Positions 1 to 7,552 of a DNA stretch of 10,000 nucleotides are shown here, piece after piece. The stretch is from positions 18,460,306 through 18,470,305 of the forward strand of contig NC_135567.1 in assembly GCF_964340395.1 (NCBI RefSeq). Reading direction: 5' to 3'. Position 1 is the first letter of the stretch. Each line of letters opens with the position of its first letter. The DNA is from Glandiceps talaboti. Its lineage: Eukaryota > Hemichordata > Enteropneusta > Spengelidae. Position numbers and translations under genes: made by a program. The notes under the pieces were generated by a model. It searched no databases, was not told where the DNA came from, and saw nothing but the letters and a program-made list of their open reading frames with translations.

Positions 1-51
1 TCAAAGGGGTTTACACTGGTTTTCTCAGAAGCTTGTAATTTCGATCTGGAA

Positions 52-109
52 GTAGCAGACGATTAATTTTCCCGCTTCTAGTAGCAGACGATTAATTTTC
101 CCGCTTCTA
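52..109. repeat. Perfect 29-bp tandem duplication
   Basis: Two identical 29-nt units (52-80 and 81-109) abut exactly. Each starts GTAGCAGACGATTAA and ends TTTTCCCGCTTCTA. The perfect identity implies recent duplication. Each unit joins a GCAGACGA core to a TTTTCCCGC box, the same pairing seen at other sites in the window, including 2000-2021 (GTAGCAG ... ATTTCCCGCC). Confidence 0.95.
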
Positions 110-910
110 GTCATAAAGTTTTATGTTCATTCCCCCCATTCAGTTTTACGTGCCCTGATAATGAAATACACTCAGCGACAATCAAGGGTCGTAAATATCC
201 TACTCCACCTCTCCGTTCTGCTAAGTCTGTCTGTTTGAATTTAGCTTATTTCTTTGACTTTTTCTCCATGAATTAACAGATCATCCCCCTTATCATTTGG
301 TAACAAGTTCGTGCATTCCGAGTCAGAAGTCTCGTGACGACCAGTGAAAAAGCTGTAAAGATTTTGAGACCTCTCTGATTGGTTCACCAACTTCGTAACA
401 CCTGTGGTGTAATATCCAACCTAAATAGCTTCAGTTCTCCAGAAAAGCTTGAGTCTACAGAATTCAAAATGACAAGTTCACATTTGCAATTATCATGTTT
501 TACTAAAAATTAAGAGATCTATTGTTCCTCACCATGGTAACAAACTGTAGAGTCTGTCATGGGTTGCTTATCTGACGACTTGGTTCTGAATTCTTTAGAA
601 ACAGAAAATCGAATAAAAATAGAAAAAAAGACTAAATTTATGATTGCGTTACTTGATTTACATTATATAGTTAAGACACTTATCTTGATATGGTAAAAAT
701 GTTGTCAGTTTTAACTTGAGGTTCGTACTTCGCCCTTTTGGAGTAACTATCTGGAAATGTGACATAGTTTACCGTACTTCAAGGAAATAGTTGGGCGTTT
801 GCCTACATCGCAAGTTTTTGAGTCATGTCGTCTGATGGCATATTCCCGCTCAAATCTTCACACTAGCGTGTAGTGTACGGTAGGAAAGAAATACTGTATC
901 AGAGGAACGG

Positions 911-1008
911 TTTTGACGACAACTTTGACAAACGGTTTGACAATTTTGACGACAAAATCAATTTTGACGACAAAAATCAATTCTGACGACAATTTTGAAG
1001 ACAAAACT
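911..1008. repeat. Short-period imperfect tandem repeat, TTTTGACGACAA core
   Basis: TTTTGACGAC recurs exactly at 911, 944 and 962, with a one-base variant (TTCTGACGAC) at 981 and a decayed form (TTTTGAAGAC) at 993. Spacings are about 33, 18, 19 and 12 nt. It starts immediately beyond the Hox stop codon, so if transcribed it would be the first part of the 3' UTR and would read as GTCGTCAAAA in the sense direction. The plus-strand open frame over 913-1176 comes from this repeat plus the antisense of the homeobox exon and is not a gene. Confidence 0.85.
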
Positions 1009-1018
1009 TTGAATCTTC

Positions 1019-1326
1019 TTAACTTTTTTCCTCTTTCATGGTCTTTTCTTTCAAATCGTCTGTTACTTTTGGACTGCCACTGTCCTTTTCTTCGTTGTCG
1101 TCGTCATTATTGTTGTCACTGTCTTTTTTGCTCTCTTTCTTGTGTTTCATTCTCCTGTTCTGGAACCAAATTTTGATCTGTCGTTCTGTTAGACCCAGGA
1201 GATGTGATAGTTCGATTCTTCTCCTGCGAGTCAGATACCGATTGTAGTGAAATTCCTTCTCAAGCTCTAAAGTCTGGTATCTTGTGTAAGTCTGCCGACA
1301 TCTCTTTTTTGGAACTTCTGGAAGAC
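1019..1326 (-). CDS. Hox7: Hox7-like homeobox gene, coding exon 2 (homeodomain and C-tail)
   Basis: The exon follows a TTCTATTCTTAAATTCACTAG-type acceptor (AG at 1328-1327) and supplies two bases of the split Gly codon, so the frame continues from exon 1. It encodes residues 141-242 and ends in TAA (1021-1019). The homeodomain is residues 147-206, complete at 60 aa without insertions. It contains [20 protein letters not shown] in the N-terminal arm and helix 1, [14 protein letters not shown] in helix 2 and the turn, and recognition helix [14 protein letters not shown] with W48, F49, Q50, N51 and R53 intact. Q50 and N51 predict the usual TAAT-core binding. The linker from YPWV is only nine residues, typical of central Hox proteins. 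The 36-residue tail is charged ([12 protein letters not shown], then Lys/Glu-rich), recalling the acidic tails of Hox7 proteins. Position 56 is His, where most central-class proteins have Trp. Cys4 and LSHLLGL fit sea-urchin Hbox1/Hox7 as I remember it. Splicing is inferred from signals and phase, not from transcripts. Confidence 0.96.
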
Positions 1327-2379
1327 CTAGTGAATTTAAGAATAGAATTCAGATTTAACAGTGATGGTAAATCTTTTTTATAGGCGACCCTTGCTGCTAA
1401 GACGTGGTGCAAGGAACTACCCTTTAATTACCAGTGTGACGATGTGCTTAAATATTACGACCTAATTAAACGAATTATTAGAACAATCACAGACATCTGA
1501 TATACCTTTCAGAGAACAGAAAAAAAAGGTCCGAAAACGACTATCGTGGAAAACAGAGCAAAGGAGGGTTTATAAGTTATTTGGAAAACTGGACGGTATT
1601 GACATCGCCCATCGGATATTCAGCCACAACTTTTAGAGCTGAGAAGAGAGAACATTACCTAAAATTTACACACACAAAAAATCAAAACAAACAAACACAT
1701 TTTCAAAAAAACACACTCGTCTGTAAAACATATGAATCTGATGACATTTTCGTCTAAAACTGAAGTTAAAGAATTAGTTTCAGATAAAATTTTGGCGACA
1801 TAAAATCGGCAGGAAGTAGATCTCGATAACACTTTTAGTCGAAATCGCGTCCATGGAACTGTTTACATCATCGGCTCACAGTACGTCTTGTCAAACAATT
1901 AGTTTGCCATCGTTCAAGTTTTTGAGATTGAGCAACACTGCAAATCATGAGTTGGCGCGACAAGAAGTTTTAATTGATAGCACTGCATGTGATTTGAGTA
2001 GCAGTGCATGTATTTCCCGCCTGGTCCCATTCGAAGCAACAGCTATGTCTTGATCAAGAAACTTTGTAATGAATCACGACACTATGTGATGATGATGATG
2101 TCGGATTACTAGCTGACGACACATTCTCGCAAACCAGACCTGTTATTTCTTCCGCGACACTAGTACTGCGAAATAACGAGACGGCGCGTTTTGGACGGTG
2201 CCGTAAAAAGAGGCCGTAGTTTGCGACGATAATAACGACAAGTCTCTAGGTAGACCAGTGTCAAGTCGTTTGTGGGAATTTGGCTGTCGTATCCACACGA
2301 CTTGACTCTAGGCTGGGCTAATCTCTGGGCTTGTAACAATGAAAGTTTGGACTGTATATATTGGCCTTTCTTCCGAGAC

Positions 2380-2520
2380 ATTTTAATGGTGTTTTTTTTT
2401 TCAATTTTCCAACCTGTTGTATTATTTTTTAGTTGTTAGTTTGTTGTATAATACGCCGCGACGTAGTGTTAAAATATTTATAAATAATTATAATATTTAA
2501 AACAATAAACTAATTACGTT
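2380..2520. other. AT-rich tract with short palindromes
   Basis: The stretch contains a T-run at 2391-2402 and, around 2470-2500, AATATTTATAAATAATTATAATATTT, in pieces able to fold on themselves (AATATTT flanking an ATAAATAATTAT core). It has many TAAT/TTAT cores of the kind homeodomain proteins bind, but base composition alone would produce these. No gene is seen. Confidence 0.4.
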
Positions 2521-2557
2521 AACCCAGAGCCTTGGGTATATGGTTTGAAAATGTATG

Positions 2558-2616
2558 TCAGATAGCCAAGTTTCTATCTGAGCCAAGACTGCATTGATTT
2601 TGTTTATCAATCAATG
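2558..2616. repeat. Two adjacent small inverted repeats
   Basis: TCAGATAG at 2558-2565 and CTATCTGA at 2574-2581 form perfect 8-bp arms with an 8-nt spacer. Shortly after, CATTGAT at 2592-2598 and ATCAATG at 2610-2616 form perfect 7-bp arms with an 11-nt spacer. They lie directly next to the larger inverted repeat at 2632-2745, so the segment 2558-2745 is unusually rich in hairpin potential. The function is unknown. Confidence 0.6.
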
Positions 2617-2631
2617 TGTTACTGTTTTCGA

Positions 2632-2745
2632 AGTCCTGCTTACACATTCAGAAAGTCGAGAATTGATTCTGACATTGTCACTTGGTGTACATGGGACTAT
2701 ATCAGAATCGAGTCCCGACTTTATTCTCCGTCTGTAAGCAGGACT
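2632..2745. repeat. Diverged inverted-repeat element (MITE-like or foldback)
   Basis: The ends are perfect 13-bp inverted copies, AGTCCTGCTTACA at 2632-2644 and TGTAAGCAGGACT at 2733-2745. Similarity continues inward: the arm 2632-2670 reverse-complemented aligns with 2704-2745 (shared CGACTTT and AGAATC blocks) with small gaps, leaving a loop of about 33 nt. A third copy occurs at 3005-3043. Multiple copies favour an old transposable or foldback element over a structured RNA gene. No flanking target-site duplication is clear. Confidence 0.65.
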
Positions 2746-3004
2746 AACTATTCTACTACAAAAATACCCTGTAGTGTGTTGCTAAAATTAGTTACACAAA
2801 TTCTAGTTTGCCTAAAAATAAATTGGAAATAGCAATTTTATTCTGGGTTGGACTAACTGGCCTGCTCCTTAACAAATAACCATGGTGTCGTCCATTTGGA
2901 TTACATGGCCGCGGAAATCAAATAAATTTAAAATATTTATATCTAAGATATCGTCAAAATTTCCCTTCTACGATATCGACCATTTCTAAATCTGTGTATA
3001 TTGT

Positions 3005-3043
3005 AAGAATTGAGTCCCGGCTTATGCCGTCTGCAAGCTGTCT
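3005..3043 (+). repeat. Third copy of the inverted-repeat arm
   Basis: AAGAATTGAGTCCCGGCTTA followed by GCCGTCTGCAAGC aligns with 2704-2745 (AGAATCGAGTCCCGACTTTA then CTCCGTCTGTAAGC). About four-fifths of aligned bases are identical, plus a small gap. It is a solitary arm without an obvious inverted partner nearby. Its CCGTCTGC block overlaps the GTCTGC core of the window-wide motif family. Confidence 0.6.
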
Positions 3044-3404
3044 GTTTGTTGTAGGAGATCCTGGAAAGTAATCGGTCGTTCGCTTTTTGTGAGGGTCTTG
3101 TCTGGGTGTATGTTTGCACACCGACTCTAGAATGTCTGTTTGTAATCTGTCACTACAGTTCAAGAATTCCAGGACATGATTCCAATCATGACAGCTTGTA
3201 ATGTTGTACTGGGTGTCCATCCCTGTCATGCATGTGTAATGAGGATGTTCTGTAAACACGATAGTCTGTCTGCCCGTATCATTTGCTACAAAACTTTACA
3301 TCACACTCGATATCTGTTTCCAAATGAAATATTTTGCCGTCTGTTCACACCGATCACTCATTTTGTCGCCAAAAGTATAGCAAATTGATACACGATCAGA
3401 CAAT

Positions 3405-3800
3405 ATTTTCGGCGGTAATTTCAGGCAGACGACAAGTGCATTGACTGTTGCTGTTTCTCTATCTCTCTCTCTGTTTTGAGTCGCTGTAAATTCCGTCCGT
3501 CAGGCAGACGACAAGTGACATTTAAGACTCTTCATTCAGTTTATTGACGGGTGTTTTGTTTTGTTGCCACTACCATTCAGGCAGACGACAAATTGACATC
3601 TCAAAATGTTTCTTTAGAACATTGAATATTGCAGTTTTTTGGGTCACTGCTTCTCGCGGTGATAAAATCGAACAGACGACCAGCAACAGTCTCTCTCCCG
3701 CCGAGTTCATTGACTGTTGCTTTTTTTCACTATTCAAGTTTTAGCGGTAAATCCTGGCAGACGAAAAGTGACATTTCGAAATCTCTCTTTGGTGCTTTTT
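3405..3800. repeat. Degenerate ~80-bp tandem array with GGCAGACGAC core
   Basis: The core starts at 3424, 3503, 3580, 3671 (AACAGACGAC) and 3756 (GGCAGACGAA), with spacings of 79, 77, 91 and 85 nt. Three units continue into ACAAGTG or AAAAGTGACATTT. Several are preceded 8-12 nt upstream by GCGGTAA/GCGGTGA (3411, 3656, 3744). The 14-mer CATTGACTGTTGCT is shared exactly at 3439-3452 and 3708-3721. A pyrimidine tract (TCTCTATCTCTCTCTCTG, about 3456-3473) sits in the first unit. This looks like an old, diverging satellite within the intron. Open frames across it carry no recognisable domain. Confidence 0.75.
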
Positions 3801-3852
3801 AGTGTTACTAGTGCTGATGTTTTCTTACAAATAGTTGTTTTATAATACACTG

Positions 3853-3860
3853 TGACGTCA
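3853..3860. promoter_or_regulatory. Perfect CRE palindrome (CREB/ATF-type site)
   Basis: TGACGTCA is the full cAMP-response-element palindrome. It occurs here in the intron and again at 9664-9671 upstream of the gene. One perfect 8-mer per 10 kb is close to chance, so the assignment rests on the match alone. Confidence 0.3.
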
Positions 3861-4699
3861 GAATTTGCTGACTAGGTTTTCAGAGAGACGTGTAGAATTC
3901 TGGTGATTTGTGTCGCACAAAATGTAGTACCTGTTTTTCAAATCGGATTAGAAATTTAGTGGACAGAAATAGTATATTGGAAACACTTTCAAATTGCTCT
4001 ATCGTTCACGTATGCCGCCACTTCAGTGTATCTTTTTTCGGTTGTGTTAGTCCTAGGTTTGTTGGCACGACGGAGTTATGGTGAGTTGGCAACATATTGT
4101 GTGAGAAACATTTTCTTTTCGTCCATCTGTGCAGTCAGAAATGATGAAGGAGTTTGTAGGAGAATATTACTTTGCAATATTAGGTCGGAAATACTCACCA
4201 TCCGGTAAGCACCATGATGTAGTGTCGGCCATCGATCATCGAAAAACACTCACTTGATTCGAAGTTACAACACTCGTAAACACACAAACATGTTTGAATC
4301 ACATCACTTGCTACATGTGGTATCAACTCGTAATTTGGCAGTGACATGTTAACAGTACGTCTTTTGCCACATGACAGCGGACAATGCAAGAATTTAAGTC
4401 TGGTGTGTCGTCGTCTGCGTGATTAACTTGTCGAGGACGTGTTAACTTTTATACGTATACCTTATACAATCGTATGCTCTGAATGTCGAGCAGTCAAAAT
4501 GTCACTTTTATCATATTGTTTATCGTATGGTCTCAGCTCATCAAAATAAACGTTAATGACATACTCAATACCAATAAAAACACATAATGAGACAAGACTT
4601 TATTAGAATATTTGTCAAAATGACTTTGACAACCTTAAGAGTGTTCTACATAAATATGCTAACCTGCAGGTTCATGCCACCAATTTGCAGAACGATATT

Positions 4700-5180
4700 A
4701 TTCTGAACAAAATTATTTTACCAAAAAATAACGTTAATTAAAATAAAATATAGAAATATATATAACATTTGTATTACTTCAAGATTTCATAAGAAAACAT
4801 ATTTCGCGAATAATATACGGTATTTGCTACGAAAATCTTGCAAGTTAGAGGGTTTTTTAATTTGAAGTTTAGAGATTCGCTTGTTCAGCCTTATAATAAC
4901 TTTAACAAAAGAGTAGGGTTGATCATATGTTCGATTTTTGATCAATATGAGAGTTCAAATAAAACAAGTCATCAACTTTCACGCAAAAAAGAATAAATTT
5001 CATAAATGGCCATCTTCCAACACTTGTTATATTCAATTAACAATTTTTTTTTCAAAAAAGTATCCAGCCCACTATTCACATGAGTCAAATGCCATATCAT
5101 CGTATGTCACAGCAAAATTAGTCAAATTTCTGCAAATTAAGTCTTCTTGTTAATTTTTTTTTACTTCTATCTCTCTATTG
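4700..5180. other. AT-rich intronic stretch
   Basis: This is the most AT-rich part of the intron, with ATAATACGTTAATTAAAATA-like runs near 4725-4765 and repeated T- or A-homopolymers at 5041-5060 and 5150-5165. It contains ATTA/TAAT cores and no convincing open frame: the 71-codon frame at 4938-5153 is low-complexity in composition and lacks a domain. Confidence 0.35.
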
Positions 5181-5522
5181 AATTCTGGTTCTAAAAAAAT
5201 TGATCTGAAATAAATTTAGGACGTGACAAAAAGTTTTTAAAAAAAAAGCCAATTGCGCCGTTTCACTTTTTGCTTGGAAATTCTTTGGCCTGCAGGCGAT
5301 ACACTGTTGACGAGTGTAAGTGAAAATTGCTCTAATTTAGACAATGACCATTCATCGAACTAACGAGCCAACAGAGTCGTTCACCAAATGGGCAGTTATC
5401 CACTGAACTGGTCTGTAACAACCTACAACACGTCGTATCGCCTCTCACTTTACATCCATTTTAGGTTAATCTGTGGTACGGTTTACACTGACATGTGTGG
5501 ATTGCCGCGTATCCCGCGTTTT

Positions 5523-5547
5523 TGGCGGTCGAACTTGGCGCAGACGA
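5523..5547 (-). repeat. Solitary copy of the bipartite GTCTGC...CCGCC motif
   Basis: On the minus strand, ATCGTCTGCGCC is followed about 8 nt later by ACCGCC and then AAAAA. This repeats the pairing seen at 3411-3433, 3744-3764, 827-850 and 7530-7552. On the plus strand the same box reads TTTTGGCGG, which resembles an E2F site. Confidence 0.4.
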
Positions 5548-6229
5548 TAAATCTGATCGCTTTCTCTAAGTTTTATTGATGGCAGTAGCAGCTGAATGAT
5601 CACAGTTGGCAAACATTTGAACACACATTGACTGCTCCCTCATGTCACCGACCCTTCAAATTTCACAGGCTCATAAAATTGTGATTTTAATCCGTAAGCT
5701 CAATTATTTTCAAAGCTACGAGTTGTTCAACACTGTACAGTCCCTTTGTGGGCATTTCCTTCCATATGGAAAATATTGATTTTCGGCAAATAGGATTCTG
5801 TTGAAATAATTGCATTTTCTGTCTGCTTGACTTCGTCGCCATTATTAGTTTAGCTCGGCTATTGTTCAGCGTGTCAGGGGTTAGATAGTACGTTTGTCTC
5901 ATTCTGACCTCAATACGTTACTTTATAGAGTAATAAAATCGAGAAGGTGCAACCCTACTTGTAATATGTACATTTGTGTTATAATGAGACTTTTAAGACA
6001 TCAACAACCGTACATGCTAAGAAATTGCCACAGGAGTATTTCTTAGTGAAATTTATCATAGTAAAGTTTATGACAACATCATTCATAAAGCAAACCACAG
6101 GTTTACTATATTTGTTTATTTGTGATGAAAATGAGGAACACGTTCGCTTGATTGATTTCGGCAGACGACACTAAGAAACCCGCCACTTTTTTTGTAGCTG
6201 AACACGAAATGTGAGTGGATTTGTCTTAC

Positions 6230-6650
6230 CTGCTGCGTTCACCCATGGATAGAGTGTGGTTGGGTTCTGAAGCTGTGCCATCGTATCGGCTGTCGTGATG
6301 CAGTGGTCTTTCAGCCCTTCGAGGTCTCCAGTGTGTGAACTCCACGAAGTCGTAAAGCCTTGGAGCCGAGAGTCCCAGCTTCCTATCGACGTTGGGTTTT
6401 GATTCAGGCTGGCGGCGTAGTTGTTCACGGCAGCCGAGCTGACGGCGTCGTATCCGGAGGTGTTCCCGACCCCACCGCAGAACCCCTGTGGGCTGTAGGC
6501 GGACGAGGGATAGCCTGTACCGGGATAACCATTCCTGGTTAGCGTGCGTTTTGCCGAGTAAGCACACGACGGTAGTTCAAATCCACTTGGATATAAGCTC
6601 TCACCAGGTTGATATTTGGCAAATAGAGTGTTAACAAAATTAGAAGTCAT
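6230..6650 (-). CDS. Hox7: Hox7-like homeobox gene, coding exon 1 (N-terminus and hexapeptide)
   Basis: This exon encodes residues 1-140 plus the first base of codon 141 of a Hox transcription factor. Hox proteins are nuclear DNA-binding regulators of axial patterning. The N-terminus MTSNFVNTLFAKYQPG resembles the conserved start of Hox6/7/8 proteins (vertebrate Hox7 proteins begin MSS-YxxN-LFSKY). Residues 30-130 are low-complexity, rich in Ser, Gly, Tyr, Asn and Ala, as is usual for Hox transactivation regions. The PBC/Extradenticle-binding hexapeptide LYPWV is at residues 133-137. The exon ends AACGCAGCAG followed by GTAAGA, a strong splice donor, so the reading frame that continues to 6171 is intronic read-through. 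The ATG at 6650 has A at -3, and an in-frame TAA lies 12 codons upstream (6689-6687), which supports this start. Hox7 rather than Hox8 is favoured because the Hox8-type YYDC motif is absent. Assignment within Hox6-8 is from memory, without a tree. Confidence 0.93.
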
Positions 6651-6700
6651 CGTAAAGCCGAGTTGATTTGCGACCCACTCTGGCGTTTACTGTTGGTGTG

Positions 6701-6707
6701 ATATATA
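6701..6707 (-). promoter_or_regulatory. Candidate TATA box
   Basis: TATATAT reads on the minus strand 50 nt upstream of the Hox ATG, in the context CTCTATATATCACACC. If it is functional, transcription would begin around 6670-6680 and the 5' UTR would be only some 20-30 nt, with no upstream ATG between box and start codon. That is short for a Hox gene, so a distal promoter with an untranslated leader exon remains possible. The local sequence shown here is suggestive, not proof. Confidence 0.4.
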
Positions 6708-6774
6708 GAGGTTACACTGTTCCCTACTACCTACTTAGACTAGGAATCCACAATACTTGGGTTTATTCTTTTAA

Positions 6775-6779
6775 CCAAT
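6775..6779 (+). promoter_or_regulatory. Candidate CCAAT box (reverse orientation relative to the Hox gene)
   Basis: CCAAT within TTAACCAATCAACTG lies about 70 nt upstream of the TATATAT element and about 100 nt upstream of the inferred start site. CCAAT boxes (NF-Y sites) act in either orientation and typically sit 60-100 nt upstream of the start site, so spacing is appropriate. A single pentamer is weak evidence by itself. Confidence 0.3.
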
Positions 6780-7529
6780 CAACTGACGGGGAGTTGTAAG
6801 CCTCGCAGGGGGTCGTATTTTAGTATTAATGAGAAGAGCGGTCGTCTTGTTGACTTTCCTCATGACAGGGGTCAAAGGGTAATCACGGCCGTTTTATCTT
6901 TCCCTATGAAACGCTCTAAACAAAAACTACTGACGTTTGAAGCATAAGGGACACGTTTCCCCTTTAAACAACATTTCACTGCTCTTGAAGAATATAGTTG
7001 TTTCAAAAATGAACATATAGACTGTGTGTGAAATTGAGACTTGTGGCGATATTGTGTTGAGAACAATAGCAAGCCTCATAAAGCCAGCACCATCCTGTAT
7101 TGATGTGTGTGTAAATTGTGTAAGTTTGGAAGGTGCATTTTTTTATGAGTGCACTAAATTCTTGTCTAAATGGGAGAACATCTACTTGTTAGATCGTAAA
7201 CTAGCGGTCTGCTGTTTGGCATAACGGCACCTCGTATGATCATGATGATCGACAGCAAGGAAAGATTACAACTTGTCAACAAACCGGTCGCTAGAAAGTT
7301 TCTGAAAACAATGAAATTGATAAGCTCAATCTTACAGAATGTGACTTTTCAAAGTGTCGTCTGCCACAATCATTGTTATCTCAAAATTGTACACAAAACT
7401 CGCCCGACATGTTTAATTTTATGACACAACCGTTCATTAGTAGTCATTTTACGGGCATTATGTTCGACAAAAAGAATTACCCGAGTAGTTTGAAATTAAA
7501 TGTATTTTTTTGCTATTAGCTGCTCATGA

Positions 7530-7552
7530 TCGTCTGCTCAATTTTTCCCGCC
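7530..7552 (+). promoter_or_regulatory. E2F-like box paired with TCGTCTGC
   Basis: TCGTCTGCTCAA is followed directly by TTTTTCCCGCC. TTTCCCGCC is a good match to the E2F/DP consensus TTTSSCGS. It lies about 900 nt upstream of the Hox start codon. The same box occurs at 2013-2021 in the intron and, as TTTTCCCGC, in the 29-bp duplication downstream. Since the pairing recurs with the repeat family, it may be part of a repeat rather than a working promoter element. Confidence 0.3.

Larger units (their letters stand above)
1..1018 (-). other. 3' UTR and/or downstream flank of the Hox7-like gene
   Basis: This stretch follows the TAA stop on the minus strand. No canonical AATAAA or ATTAAA poly(A) signal was found on the minus strand. 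Weak variants are CATAAA at 642-637 (about 380 nt past the stop), AGTAAA at 504-499 and CATAAA at 125-120. The transcript may use one of these or run past the window edge. Two small repeats (52-109 and 911-1008) are listed separately. Between 110 and 910 I see no gene, RNA or obvious element apart from scattered GACGAC/GTCGTC hexamers at 336, 574 and 827. Confidence 0.5.
1327..6229 (-). other. Hox7: Intron of the Hox7-like gene (4,903 nt)
   Basis: The intron lies between the hexapeptide exon and the homeobox exon, the conserved Hox intron position, and is in phase 1. The donor is G|GTAAGAC at 6230/6229 and the acceptor is CACTAG|GTCTTC at 1327/1326, with a pyrimidine-leaning stretch just upstream of the acceptor. 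I found no further exon: reading frames inside are 60-101 codons, lack recognisable domains and are not bounded by convincing splice sites. It holds an inverted-repeat element and its relative (2632-3043), a degenerate tandem array (3405-3800), AT-rich tracts (about 2380-2520 and 4700-5180) and a CRE palindrome (3853-3860). Hox introns often carry enhancers, but none can be identified here from sequence alone. The stretches 1327-2380, 3800-4700 and 5180-6150 show nothing else I can name. Confidence 0.9.

Noticed and set aside
913-1247. Plus-strand open frames of 87 and 69 codons
   Set aside because: They are the antisense of the homeobox exon plus the 911-1008 repeat; the minus strand carries the real homeodomain.
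2765-2774. TACCCTGTAG, identical to the first ten bases of miR-10, a microRNA of Hox clusters
   Set aside because: The downstream sequence does not match the rest of miR-10 and offers no complementary arm for a precursor hairpin. It is on the strand opposite the Hox gene, and miR-10 normally lies near Hox4/5.
2954-3259. 101-codon minus-strand open frame
   Set aside because: No recognisable domain. Part of it is the repeat copy at 3005-3043, whose relative at 2704-2745 contains an in-frame stop in the matching frame.
5687-5902. 71-codon minus-strand frame with a protein-like look (MQLFQQNPICRKSIFSIW)
   Set aside because: It lies within the intron, matches no family I know, and its length is expected by chance in AT-rich DNA.
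6171-6229. Continuation of the exon 1 frame to a stop at 6171
   Set aside because: The frame passes a strong GTAAGA donor immediately after the hexapeptide, and the phase matches the homeobox exon. The extra 19 residues are intronic read-through.
6226-6567. Minus-frame 113-codon and plus-frame 60-codon (6360-6542) open frames
   Set aside because: They are other-frame shadows of Hox exon 1, whose own frame carries the conserved N-terminus and YPWV.
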